64,000 bases of DNA from Umbellularia californica (lineage: Eukaryota > Streptophyta > Magnoliopsida > Laurales > Lauraceae), in NCBI GenBank assembly GCA_028538565.1, contig JAPQWN010000005.1, positions 66,553,473 to 66,617,472 of the forward strand, read 5' to 3'. The first letter of the stretch is position 1. Each line of letters begins with the position of its first letter. Below the pieces are notes generated by a model, which saw only the letters and a program-made list of their open reading frames with translations, did no database searches and had not been told where the DNA came from. This document shows positions 33,206 to 45,075 of this stretch, one piece after another. The translations under genes and the position numbers were made by a program.

Positions 33206-33559
33206 CTGCAAAGGTTGGAAAAGAAAAAGATCGTCATCAAAATGACAGGATTTCGCTAAAAAAAGAAAAAAGGGTCACTTTGTCCCACCAAAAATCTGGC
33301 GAAATTTTGGCATGACCCCGGGGCAATTCCAAAGAAAAAGGAAATACCCCGAAAGAAATAGAAAGTTTTGAAGATGGGCTCAACATTGCTGCGGGCTCCG
33401 AAACTCCAAACTTTCGAAACCTCAAAATCTCCGCAAAATCAAGAAGGGCTCAACATCGCTGCGAGCTCCAAATTCCCAAATTTGCAAAGATTTTCAGGTA
33501 TGCTATCATGCTCAATCTACAAATAGTACATGCATGAACATCTAGATTTGCACAAAAAA

Positions 33560-33703
33560 CGCATTATCATGATGAGCAAAAAAAAAAAAAAAAAAAAAAA
33601 GAAGAAAGAAGAAACTTTCTCGAAAAAAAGGGGGAGAAAGAAAAAAAAAAAAGAAACTTTCTCAAACAAAAAAAAAAGAAAAAAAAAGAGAAGAAAGAAA
33701 ACG

Positions 33704-33739
<36 letters not shown>

Positions 33740-33945
33740 GGCCACGTGGCCGTACGGACCAGATCCGTACGGATCTGTCCGTACGGCCCACAAAAAAAAA
33801 AGAGGAAAAAAAAAAAACGTGAAAAAAAGAAATCACGTGGAAAAGAAAAGAAAAAAAAAAAAGAGAAGAAGAATAGAAAGAAAAGAAAAAAGAAAAGAAA
33901 AAAAAAAGAAGGAAAAAAAAAGAGAGAAACTTTCTTTTTTTTACC
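33560..33945. repeat. A/AG-rich low-complexity intron 1 with 41-bp palindrome
   Basis: Mostly A and AAG runs that generate false poly-Lys or poly-Phe frames. Embedded is a near-perfect 41-bp palindrome (33748-33788) made of four CGTACGG blocks around a central CCGTACGG, preceded by GGCCACGTGGCC. The outer copy keeps it at about 43655-43695 with one change. Confidence 0.85.
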
Positions 33946-34128
33946 ATCCTATTCTCTACATGGAGTTTTCTTGAAAGAAAAAGAGAGAAAACTTACTTGA
34001 AGCCATTGATGGAGAAGAAGAAGGAAAAAGCTTGAAGATCCTTGAAGAAGAAGCACTCTTGGTCTTGGAGCTCTCTTGAGATTGTTGCAAAAGAAAGCAA
34101 TAAGAGCAAGAGATCCTACCTTCCTTTG

Positions 34129-34136
34129 CTTTTATA
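34129..34136 (-). promoter_or_regulatory. TATA box of inner antisense gene
   Basis: TATAAAAG on the minus strand, about 125 bp upstream of the ATG at 34006. The outer copy has the identical box at 44025-44032. The following ~95 bp is a CT- and AAG-rich leader typical of plant 5' UTRs. Confidence 0.6.
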
Positions 34137-34139
34137 GGA

Positions 34140-34770
34140 GAGAGCAAATCAAAGAAGGAAACAAAGAAGAAAGGTAAGTGTTACTAATTAAGTAACCTTA
34201 CCAAAAGAGAAGGAATTAGAAAGATTCTTTCCCAAAAAGAAAGATGTCTTTGAGAGATTTCCTCCCAAAATCAATCAAATGAGAGATTCTCTCCAACAAA
34301 AAAGGATATTGGAGATTTCTTCCCAAAAAGAAAGATACCTTGAGATATTCTCTCCCAAATTAAGGGAATATGAGAGATTCTCTCCCATAAAGATATTTTT
34401 AGATATTCTCTATCCAAATGAGATATCTTTAGATATTCTTTACAAAAATGGCCCCACATGAGATCTAAGCCATCCTAAAAAGCTTAAGGTCCCATGGGCT
34501 AGCCCATATGAGCCAGGTTTGACCACCTAGGCACTAAAAAAAAAAAAAATGGGCTTTTAGTCAGAAAAAAATCCCTCTTACCAAGAGCATACAATAATGG
34601 TTCCATGCCTCTTTTGAGTTGATTGAACCATACAAAAAATTCCAAGCCCCATGAGCTTCCAAAAAATCAAACCATCCAGCCTCATATACCAAATTGAGCC
34701 AAAATCTTGAAATTGACATTTCACAAAAATCCAAACCACTCCAATGGACCCACACAGTCCCAAAGAGTGA
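34140..34770. other. Antisense-gene upstream region, inner element
   Basis: Between the antisense TATA box and the tandem repeat before LTR C. It holds repeated GAGAGATTCTCTCC and GATATTCTC motifs (34260-34450), which could be regulatory or simple sequence. No reading frame of substance. Confidence 0.5.
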
Positions 34771-34772
34771 CC

Positions 34773-35070
34773 AAAAACCAAATCCTGGTCCCCTAACTTG
34801 CCACATACAGCTTGTTAGGTCACAAGACCAAAACCAAAAACCAAATCCTGATCCCCCAACTTGCCACATACAGCTTGTTGGGTCACAAGGTCAAAACCAA
34901 ATCCTGGTCCCCTAACTTGCCACATACAGCTTGTTAGGTCACAAGACCAAAACCAAAAACCAAATCCTGATCCCCCAACTTGCCACATACAGCTTGTTGG
35001 GTCACAAGGTCAAAACCAAAACCCGATCCCCTAACCTGCCATATATAGCTTGTTAGGTCACAAGGTCAAA
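34773..35070 (+). repeat. Tandem repeat before 3' LTR, inner element
   Basis: About five units of 55-70 bp containing CCAAATCCTG(A/G)TCCCC, CTTGCCACATACAGCTTGTT and GGTCACAAG. The outer copy (44664-44850) has about three units. The repeat lies between the antisense promoter and LTR C. Confidence 0.85.
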
Positions 35071-35288
35071 AACAAAAGCCCAAATCCACATCCCTGATGT
35101 CATCTTCAAAACTTTGCCTCGAGATGGTGTGTGATTCCTTTCACTACCATAAAATTCCCCTGGAAGCTCAAAGGCTACTTTACCAAAGGAAAGATTGCTC
35201 AAAGACTCTTGGTCAAGACACAAGCTCTCCTGCAGAAATCTCTTCGAGGCACATCGACTACAAAAGTCAAGCAACTCGTCGCTGTACC

Positions 35289-35301
35289 TCGAGGGGGCAT
35301 T
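35289..35301 (+). promoter_or_regulatory. Polypurine tract, inner element
   Basis: TCGAGGGGGCATT ends directly at LTR C and is where plus-strand DNA synthesis would be primed. The outer element has the same tract at 45063-45075. LTR B is not preceded by it, which shows that LTR B is a 5' LTR and not the 3' end of a unit to its left. Confidence 0.75.
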
Positions 35302-37915
35302 TGTTGACACCAAAAATGTCACTTTGCCTCTTCAACATCAAGAAGGCTGCATGAAGTCGCAACCTGCCATAAATAAACAATGCAATTTCTCCAAAAAATC
35401 AAATGAAGATAGCCAAGAGAAGAGTACACATGAAGTTTCGAGCCATTTCGACAACATTTGGCCTAACTTCACTTCTCCGACAGCTAAACGGGAGCTCCCG
35501 GCGGCGACATCATCGGAGACGTCAAAACTTCGATCAAAGCCTATAGATGACTCCAGCATGTCTCAAAAGGGCTCTATGCCAAATTTCAAGTCAAACCGAC
35601 AACGTTTGACCCTCCATCAATGCTCGAGCAGCAAAATCAAGCCTCCCGGCGGCAGGAACCACCGAAGCCTTCGCTCATCAAACCAAGTGCATGAGTGGCT
35701 TCAACATGCTTCCAAAAGGCTGCACGTCGAATTTCAGGTCATTCCGACAACGTCTGACCAGGTTTCGATGCTCCGAGAGAAAATCAAGCCTACCGGCGGC
35801 GGAGCAACCCGGGACCATGACATCCAAAACGGAGCCCATGGAACGTCTCAAAATGACTCCAATAGGCTCCCCGTCAAATTTCAGGTCAATCGGACATCGT
35901 TTGACCGCACATCAAAGCTCGGCATTTTCCCCGCAGCAAAATCAAGTGAAGCATCGACGGGACCCCAAACGGCTTCAAAACTCAAACAAAAGCCTATGGT
36001 TGGTCTTATTTATTGCTCAGGAGGCTTCACCTCAAATTTCAGGTCATTCCGACATCGTTTGACCAAGTTTCGACTTCTGGCGGAAAATCAGCAGCTCTAC
36101 GCGACAAAGTCTTCGGCTTTCCCGGAAAATTAGAAACTTTGCACTCTAAAAATGCAAGGATTCTCATCAAGTTTTCTACAGGGAAATCAAGCCAATAAAT
36201 GAGAAGAAATGTCAAGAAAAATACAGAAGAAAACGGCGACGAAAAAGACCTCAAAACGACCGCAAAACGGGCTCCGAAGGGGAAAAATCCCCCAGGGTCG
36301 CAGACCCCTGCGACCATGGCCCATGGTCGCAGGCCCCTGCGACCATGGCCCATGGTCGTCGGTCCATGGTCGCCGGCGACCATGGAGGTCCGGGTCACCG
36401 GATTTTCCGCCGGTGACCCGTTTTTCCGTCTTTTTTCGCGTTTCGCGCACTTTGGCCCCTGTGGTTTCCTGAAAATGTGATTTTTAGTGCTTGAAATTGA
36501 CTCATATCCGACGACATCCGTCAAAATCACGGGTCAACCTCCAAAAGCATAAAATCATCAGTGATCGCTCCAAGATCGCCAACCGGCTGACCAAGAAAGT
36601 GCACTTTCTGTCCGACCGATCGTGAAATCGACAAGACAGATGTCACCGGCCCACTCTTAGCTATCAATGTCTGAAGTTACATGTTCATCTGATGTCGATC
36701 AGCATGTAGATCCATCGATGATCATCGCCAGAAGAATTCCAGAAGACACGGCATGGCCCGCGACTCTTCGACTGCTCGGCGACCAATTAATGTGGTTAAT
36801 TGACTAGCTTTATTGCAGTCATTAATTCATTTCTTTGGACGGCCCAATCAGAAGCAAGCATTTGGGAGTTACAAGTCAATTGATTCATGGCATTTAAACC
36901 ATGAAACTCCTCCCATTATGGTAATTAAGGTGATTAAAAGCCCTTAATCTCCATCGGCCAATCAGATTCAAGGAAAAAGGAGTTACAAAATCAAGAAATA
37001 AATCTTGTAACTCCTCCCATTAAAGCCATTAAGGCTCATAAACCCTCCTAAATGGCTACCAAAAGCCTATAAATAGGAGAGCATTCCATTGAAATGGAGA
37101 TCGAAAAAAGATCGGAAAAAAGAGGAGAAAATCAGAAGATCAGAAAAAAAGGGATCAGAAAGAATCCAGAGAAAGAAAAAAGAGAGAAAACTCTGCTGAA
37201 GTTCTGCACCGGCCACCACTACAAGGTGACGAGAGTCCCTTGGGGGGCACCCCCCCCAAGGTCCTTGCCTTCTCCCACTACCTCCAATGGCTTAGATATG
37301 GCTTTTCAGCCCGTCTACTTAGCTTTTTATTGGACATAGGACCTTCTCTTGGTCTTTGTCCCCTAAAAACCTGAGGTTATAGCCAAGCCAAGCGAATCAA
37401 GAGCATCTTCTGTTCTTATCTGCATGGATGATGGCGAAGCCCATACATGGCTTGCGACCGTCAATCTGAACGAGTCCCCCACAATCTCCTGAAAAGTTAG
37501 ATCTTCCTTTTCTTGCTTTTCATTGTAGTTTGTATTTTTCTAAAAGAGACAAAAATCACAACTCTTGTCTTTCATTATTGATGAGAATTGTAAATCGGCT
37601 ATAAACGCCAAAATCGGCTATAAATGCCAAACAAAATCGCCTTTCACGGCAGACCAAGAAAATGTCTCTTTTCTTAAATATTTGTGCAATGGAAAACTTG
37701 AAAGAAGTTGATTTCCTTTTTACTTGCGAAGGTTGATCTCCGGATTACCACTTGCAATTCCAAGTAAAATAGAAAATCTGGCACACCCACACAAAAGAAA
37801 TGTTGATGCACGCTTCAGGGCCCGCCAGGGCGCGAAAGGGTCGGACCCGACGGACTCCCACGTTCCGCCGACCCCGGTAGCCGCCCCAGCGGGCGCCTCG
37901 GAGCGCGTTCCATCA
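35302..37915 (+). repeat. LTR C (3' LTR of inner element)
   Basis: 2,614 bp, partner of LTR B, TATA box at 37068-37075. It is followed by CTTTT and the outer element's ACCGCCAAATGG sequence, not by a primer-binding site, as expected for a 3' LTR at an insertion border. Confidence 0.95.
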
Positions 37916-37920
37916 CTTTT
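37916..37920. repeat. Target-site duplication CTTTT (right copy)
   Basis: Second copy of the inner element's 5-bp duplication. The outer element resumes here. Confidence 0.92.
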
Positions 37921-38039
37921 ACCGCCAAATGGTTCTAGGTCAAAATTTACGACCCTCGTGTCTTTAAACAAAAAAAAATGGTTTTTCAAAAATAGTGGGG
38001 AAATGACATCAAAGTCAGTACCCGCAAAACAAAAATTTT

Positions 38040-38970
38040 GAAAAAAAGCAAGGATGCGACATTCCATCGATACTTGCACCCAAAATCGCAGGGAAGCGAC
38101 ATTTCGTCGATACTTGCAAAATCAAAAAATCGTGGAGAAGCAACAAACCAGTTGATATCCACAACCCAAATTTCAAAGGTTCGAGAAAACCTAAAATCGT
38201 GGAGAAGCAGCAAACCAGTTGATATCCACAACCCAATTTCAAAAATCGTGGAGATGCAACATACCAGTTGCTATCCACAACCCAAAATTACAAATGGTTC
38301 GAGAAAACCTCAAATTTCAAAAATCGCGGAGAAACGACATCAAGTCAGTACCCGCAAAACCAAAAGTCTTGGGAAAAGCAGGGAAGCGACGCTTAGTCGA
38401 TATTTGCACCCCAATTCGCGAGGAAGCGACATTCCATCGATACTTGCAAAACCTAACCCGCGAGGAAGTGACATTCCATCAATACTCGCAAAACCGAATG
38501 AGCAAGGAAGCGACATTCCATCGATACTTGCAAGACCATTCAGCGGGGAGGCGACATTTAGTCGATACCTGCATTTTGAAAACCAAAACTCGGCTATAAA
38601 TGCCAAAATCCGGCTATGAATGCCAAAACAAAAATTTCCGGCTATAAACGCCAAAATCGGCTTTCATGCCAATAAAACAAAACTCGGTTTTCAAAAAACT
38701 CGGCTACAAATGCCACACACACAAAAAAAAAAACCTGACTCTCATGTCAAAACCGGCTATAAATGCCACAAATTGGCTATCAATGCCACCAAACCGGCTA
38801 TAAATGCCACCAATTGGCTATCAATGCCACCAAACTGGCTGTAAATGCCACAAAAACACCGGCTTCCATGCCAACCCAAATTTTGGCTTTTACACCATAA
38901 AATTTCGGCTTCCATGCCATCTCAAAAGCGGCTTTCACGCCACAACCAAAATCAGGCTCCCATGCCAAAA
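38040..38970 (+). repeat. Minisatellites 1 and 2, outer element
   Basis: The first array (about 38040-38580) has GCGACATTCCATCGATACTTGC units. The second (about 38585-38970) has GGCTATAAATGCCA-type units. Unit number and order differ from the inner copy, for example an extra CAAACCAGTTGATATCCACAACC unit near 38210. Confidence 0.8.
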
Positions 38971-39308
38971 CAATTATTTGACAAAAGATTTTCACAAAAT
39001 GACAAAGCTTTTGATCAAATCCCATTTAGCAATTGCTTTCATCACAAAAAGATTTGAGTGAGCGTAGGGAACAACAAAAAAAAAAGGTGCCAAAAAATAC
39101 ATGTGGTACCAAAGCAAAAAAAAAAAAAAAAAAAATAGAAGGTGTTCACAAGCACTACAAAAAAAAAAAAAGTACCAAAAAAAATACATGTGGTACCAAA
39201 AAAAAAGAAAGTGTTCACAAGCACTACAAAAAAAAAGAGTACCAAAAAATACATGTGGTACTAAAAAAAAAAAAGAAGAATGGTTTCTGCTATAAAAAAA
39301 TCAGGAGC

Positions 39309-42300
39309 TTAGCCAAAAATGGTCTCCAGCCAAAGCTTCAGCTCCTCAAGCAAACTTTTGGCCTCAGCCGTCAGAGTTTCCAAGGCACGCTTCTTCAGGA
39401 ACTTGCCATGAGATGCTGGCGAATGCCGTAACCCTTCTTTTACACCGGGAAGCTCTTCCCCAGCAGTTTGCCATCGTTCGTTTTCTAGAGTCCTCCTCTC
39501 GAGAACTTGACCGGCATCTGCAACCCTGCGGATCAGAGTACTCTCCCTGTCACGAGCCTCTGTTATAGCAGCCCACTTCGCATCGACTTGTGCCTTCAAA
39601 TGCTCAAGACGTTTCCTGGCCTCCTCAACTTCCCTATCAAGGACGTTAAGGTCATGCCTCAATCCGATGATGGCTAGCTCTTCCTTGTTCTTCTCCCGAA
39701 CTAGCTGCTTCTTGCTTTGTGTAGCCTCATTCAGGTCAGACTTAGCCTTATCAGCATGGTCCAAGAACATCTCCTTGAAGAATTGGTCGTCAGGGAAACC
39801 CATGGTCTCAAACCACTTGTCACCCAGTGCAATGATCCTATCAACGATCGCCCTGGCACCTGTGACATCCAGACCAACCTCTTCGGTGTCGGTCAGAATC
39901 TCCTGTACATGTGGGATCATGCCAAATCCTGCCTCCAAGTGTCCAGAAAGGAGAGTCTTGACCCAAGAACTCAAAACCCGAGCCAGCACCTTCTTCGCAA
40001 ATTGAAGAGACGAACTGGATGAAGATTCAACCTTCTCCGCTGATCGGCTGCTCATGTCATGTCCCATTGGAAGAGTAACAAAAGAACTCTTTTCACTTGG
40101 AGCCACTGGAGAGGGAATCTCAACACGAGGCATCTCCTCAATCATGTCTGAACTGGTCTCTACCTCCGGATCGACCTCTGGCATCCCTTGCTCTGGTTCT
40201 GAAGAAAGCGATGGACTCTCTTCTGTCACTTCAAAACCTGCAAATGAAACACAAAAAGGTATGAATATGATCCTGTTCAAAAAAAATCATCAGGGTCATC
40301 ACTACAAAGTACCTTCTTCGACGACTGGCGGAACACTCTCTTCCTCCATGAACTCATCAGAAGCATCATCGACATTTGCGTCCATTGATGGTTCAAAGTC
40401 ATCGGAATCCTGTGGCAAGTCAGCTGACAAGAAAAAAATGTTAGCAAATCAAGTCGCATGCAAAAAGAAAAAAGAGAAAGCGAAAGAAGTTATACCAATT
40501 GGAGATTCCGGAGTCATTCCAGAGTCCCTCGGTTCTTCTTCAGATGCCATAACCGGCTCCATCACCGCCTCATCGGTCGAAACCTCAGGCATCGGCAAGT
40601 CTTCATCCTCTGCTAAAAAAAAAAAGCAGCAGCAGGGTGAGAAAACAAATCAGAACATGGAAAGCCCCATGAAAGAAGTAGAAAAAGAAAAAGGAAGAAT
40701 CATACCTTCACCAATGGTCTCTTCCCCACGACTCCTCTTCTCTGGAGGCTCGTCGACAGCCTCTGGCACCTCCTCGTTGATGGTAAGAGGGATTTACATG
40801 TCAGGAGAGTCCTCATGTGGCCCCTCGCTGCGATGATGACTCCTCCTCTTCTTACCTCTACGGGTTCGCTTCCTAGAAGAACCCGCCCCACTATCAGAGT
40901 CAGGTTTCTCACTTGACTCCTCACTGGATGGTCTGCTTTCGCCAGTAGACTCCACGGAAGCTCGTCTCTGTGCCGCTTGCATCCAAGCGTCGAGCTCAGC
41001 TTCCTCCTGTTCTAGCTGCTCCAAAGCCTCATCAGGTACTTCCCGAACAGCTTCAGAACCAATGACGCCCTGGTCACCGAGAAAGCCTATCTTGTGCTTC
41101 TCTCCAGAAAGGAAGTCCCAAACTTCCTCTCGCCGGACGCCATCCGACTTCCCAATACCTTTTCCAGAAGACAGCTTTACATCAAGCTCCTTCTTGGAAA
41201 GCCCCCGATATGCCAAAAACCTCTCCGCGAACCACTTCGTGAAGCCGGCAGTTCGGAAAGTCGACAGCTCAGGATAAGAAATCGTGGCAGTAGTGTCTTC
41301 AGCACTATAGAAAGCCCATGCATTTCTGCCATCCTGCAAACCCCCAAAACGCTTCACCATACCCGAAGGCGCTCCAACAACGCCTTGAGAGAAGCCCAAC
41401 TGAAGCGCAAAGCGAGAAGGTACATACGGCTGGATGTCGACGAAAAGATGTCTGCGGTACACCATCATGCCGACCCGTATGCTGAAAAGCCACTCCTTCT
41501 CTGCATTGGTCAAAGAGTAATGCCTTCCCGACCCTGCTCTAGTAGAGTCTCGGGAGACACCAAAATCAAAAGCCTTCTTCCGCAACTCCGGAGAAAGCTT
41601 CACTGAAGACTGCCCCATCTCGACGTCCCTGAACCGTCGGATCCTCATGCGGGCAAACAAAAGTGATTCAGATACGGCTTTTCCCTTAGCCAATCGAATC
41701 ATCAGAGGATCATCATCCTGTGCAACACCCAGCTGGTGGAAGCCAGGACAGTGGTATACAAACCACGAATAAAAGATATGGGCTGAAAATACCCTATTCA
41801 TAGGGAGCCCAAGCCGAACCAAGAAAACAGCAGCCTGCAGTTCGGTACACAGGTAGGAGTAAAGAGCGGGCACCAAAGCAAGCCGCTCTCCAAACGCCAT
41901 CTGACAAGCCGGAAAATACAATGCGGCCTGATGTGCGTCCCATCTCCACCAGCAAACACAGCCTCACCTAGCCAATAAGTGAGGTAAACAGCAAGATCTC
42001 TCCGCAGTGCAATGTCAGAACAAATGGCATCTGTGCTCGCGAAGAAACCCTTCAACTCTTCCTGCATGGCCAAAGTCTTCTTCCTGTCTTCCCGGGTCAT
42101 GCTATCAGGAGACTCTTTGCTGTCAAAGAAGTTGAAGAATGAAGAGCCATAACTCTTCCAACTGCTGGATCTGACTTTCGAGCCCTCCTTCAAAAAATCA
42201 TAGAAGGAGACGAGCTGAAAGTATAGGAGCCTGAATTCCTCTGACTGCTCCTCAAGGACGCTGTCAATCGGCATGAACTCCTCATAGAGTTTGCCAAGGA

Positions 42301-43908
42301 TGGGTAATCCAGTAATAGCACTCAACTCCTTCAGAGAAAAACCAATCTCACCGTTCGTAACAACGAAGGTATTGGTCTGAGGGAGGAAAGACTCCAACAT
42401 AGCCATGAAGGCATCATCGGAAAAAGTCACGGTCTCCCTAAAAGCGCGGACCGCGTCAAAAATCCCGGCTTCCTTCAAAACGGCGCCCCCAATCAGCAAG
42501 GTGTGGTCAGTCCATGACTTCCAATCGGAGTCATCATTGAAACGGCCACGAAGTCGAAAAGGCTTCACCCAAGTACTGCCGTCACCGCTGAAAACGCCAA
42601 GGCCCACCGGTCTCAAATCGACCGACGGATAATCAGAGCCCTGGTAGCCGCTGGCTGGCATCAACATGTCCATACGGACAGGTGGCTTCTCCGCATATCC
42701 GGAGGGTCCACCAACAAAAACCCCGGTCTTGATCACACTGGTCCTCTTCACCCAGCTCGGAGGATCTTCCCTCTTCGAGCACGTGGGAGCAAGGCTCATG
42801 ATCGAGATGGTACGATCAAAAGACGACCGGGTAGAAACAGTCTTCTCTTCACCATCTGCTGTGTAAGAGAACTGAAAACATCTCCTTTGGTATGTCAAGT
42901 CGTCAGGGACTGCATCTCCAAAGAAGAAGGTAGGCTTGGGTAAAACCCTCAGATCGTCCATAACCCAAGGACGGTTGCTTACCATGATCTTATAGAATTC
43001 CTCATTCTTGAGAGCGATCAATCGCTGTCTCATCTCATCGCGATTGAGGGAATCGCACTCTTCCAAGTTCTTCTCAACAAACTGGACCTTCTCCCAGGCC
43101 TGCTGAACGGCCACATTGGAAGATCTAGCAGATCGACGAGGTACGCTTGTAGCAGGCTCTTTACCCTTATTCGCTCTGGAGGAACCACCTGCAAAGGTTG
43201 GAAAAGAAAAGGATCGTCATCAAAATGACAGGATTTCGCTAAAAAAAAAAAAGGGGTCACTTTGTCCCACCAAAAATCTGGCGAAATTTTGGCATGACTC
43301 CGGGGCAATTCCAAAGAAAAAGGAAATACCCCGACGGAAATAGAAAGTTTGAAGATGGGCTCAACATTGCTGCGGGCTCCGAAACTCCAAACTTTCGAAA
43401 CCTCAAAATCTCCGCAAAATCAAGAAGGGCTCAACATCGCTGCGAGCTCCAAATTCCCAAATTTGCAAAGATTTTCAGGTATGCTATCATGCTCAATCTA
43501 CAAAAAGTACATGCATGAACATCTAGATTTGCATAAAAACGCATTATCATGATGAGCTAAAAAAAAAAAGAAACTTTCTCAAAAAAAGAGGGAGAAAGAA
43601 AAGAAAAAAAAAAGAGAAACTTTCAAAAAAAAAAAAAAAAAAATCAGGCCACGTGGCCATACGGACCAGATCCGTACGGATCTGTCCGTACGGCCCACAA
43701 AAAAAAAAAAAAAAAAAAAAGAGAAAAGAAGAAAAAAAAACAAAAGAAGAAATCACGTGGAAAAAAAAAAAGAAGAAGAATAGAAAGAAAGAAAAAAAAA
43801 AGAAAAGAAAGAAAAAAAGAGAAGAGAAACTTTCTTTTTTTTTTACCATCCTATTCTCTACATAGAGTTTTCTTGAAAGAAAAAGAAAGAAAACTTACTT
43901 GAAGCCAT
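39309..43908 (-). pseudogene. Antisense five-exon plant-mobile-domain gene, outer copy (frameshift and nonsense)
   Basis: Same structure as the inner copy: 43908-43899, 43188-40706, 40612-40496, 40423-40313 and 40237-39309, all with GT-AG borders. Exon 2 is 2,483 nt against 2,484 because one A is missing in the run near 41914-41918, which shifts the frame; open parts are 43188-41798 and 41921-40794. A second lesion changes GAA to TAA at 40794-40796, late in exon 2. Exon 5 is 9 nt shorter than in the inner copy and in frame. The CGA codon mutated in the inner copy is intact here, so the two copies decayed independently. Confidence 0.85.
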
Positions 43909-44024
43909 TGATGGAGAAGAAGAAAGCTTGAAGATCCTTGAAGAAGAAAAACTCTTGGCCTTGGAGCTCTCTTGAGATTGTTGCAAAAGAAAGCAATAAG
44001 AGCAAGAGATCCTACCTTCCTTTG

Positions 44025-44032
44025 CTTTTATA
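44025..44032 (-). promoter_or_regulatory. TATA box of outer antisense gene
   Basis: TATAAAAG on the minus strand, at the same distance from the ATG (43908) as in the inner copy. Confidence 0.6.
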
Positions 44033-44663
44033 GGAGAGAGCAAATCAAAGAAGGAAACAAAGAAGAAATGTAAGTGTTACTAATTAGTAACCTTACCAAA
44101 AGAGAATGAATTAGAAAGATTCTTTCCCAAAAAGAAAGATGTCTTTGAGAGATTTCCTCCCAAAATCAATCAAATGAGAGATTCTCTCCAACAAAATAGG
44201 ATATTGAAGATTCTTTCCCAAAAAGAAAGATACCTTGAGATATTCTCTCCCAAATTAAGGGAATATGAGAGATTCTCTCCCATAAAGATATTTTTAGATA
44301 TTCTCTATCCAAATGAGATATCTTTAGATATTCTTTACAAAAATGGCCCCACATGAGATCTAAGCCATCCTAAAAAGCTTAAGGTCCCATGGGCTAGCCC
44401 ATATGAGTCAGGTTTGACCACCTAGGCACTAAAAAAAAAAAAATGGGCTTTTAGTCGGGAAAAAATCCCTCTCACCAAGAGCATACAATAATGGTTCCAT
44501 GCCTCTTTTGAGTTGATTGAACCATACAAAAAATCCCAAGCCCCATGAGCTTTCAAAAATCAAACCATCCAGCCTCATATACCAAATTGAGCCAAAATCT
44601 TGAAATTGACATTTCACAAAAATCCAAACCACTCCAATGGACCCACACAGTCCCAAAGAGTGA

Positions 44664-44850
44664 CCAAAAACCAAATCCTGGTCCCCTAACTTGCCACATA
44701 CAGCTTGTTAGGTCACAAGACCAAAACCAAAAACCAAATCATGATCCTCCAACTTGCCACATACAGCTTGTTAGGTCACAAGGTCAAAACCAAAACCCGA
44801 TCCCCTAACCTGCCATATATAGCTGGTTAGGTCACAAGATCAAAAACAGA
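44664..44850 (+). repeat. Tandem repeat before 3' LTR, outer element
   Basis: About three units with CTTGCCACATACAGCTTGTT and GGTCACAAG, against about five in the inner element. Confidence 0.8.
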
Positions 44851-45075
44851 AACCCAAATCCACATCCCTGATGTCATCTTCAAAACTTTGCCTCGAGATG
44901 GTGTGTGATTCCTTTCACTACCATAAAATTCCCCTGGAAGCTCAAAGGCCGCTCTACCAAAGGAAGGATTGCTCAAAGACTCTTGGTCAAGACACAAGCT
45001 CTCCTTCAAAAATCTCTTCGAGGCACATCGACTACAAAAGTCAAGCAACTCGTCACTGTACCTCGAGGGGGCATT

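Larger units (their letters stand above)
29292..34006 (-). pseudogene. Antisense five-exon plant-mobile-domain gene, inner copy (one nonsense codon)
   Basis: Minus-strand gene with predicted coding exons 34006-33997, 33205-30722, 30630-30514, 30446-30336 and 30229-29292 (stop). All introns are GT-AG on the minus strand. The exon lengths (10, 2,484, 117, 111, 938) keep one frame, giving 1,219 codons before the stop. Order: Ser/Arg-rich start; plant mobile domain over about residues 215-560 (FSLKELSAITGLP and GLGEA-like WLGEAIFAGGDGTH segments); a basic RKRTRRGKKRR patch near 775; acidic linker exons 3-4; a long coiled coil in exon 5. PMD proteins occur in host silencing factors (MAIN/MAIL1) and in transposons. 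CGA has become TGA at 32571-32573 relative to the outer copy, so the product would stop near residue 215. Function in the element is unknown. Confidence 0.85.
16791..37915 (+). mobile_element. Inner Ogre/Tat-lineage LTR retrotransposon (same family)
   Basis: 21.1 kb, TG...CA, flanked by CTTTT, in the same orientation as its host element. Order: LTR B, primer-binding site, leader repeats, truncated ORF1, pol (1,875 codons, uninterrupted), minisatellites, antisense PMD gene, polypurine tract, LTR C. Gag is missing through a 2.74-kb deletion. LTRs B and C differ at about a dozen sites by eye (about 0.5 %), so the insertion is young. With intact pol and both LTRs it might still move if Gag is supplied by relatives; that is inference. 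Confidence 0.94.

Noticed and set aside
33530..34000. Lys-rich open frame, and the Phe-rich frame opposite it.
   Set aside because: Low-complexity A/AG sequence lying in the predicted intron 1 of the antisense gene.
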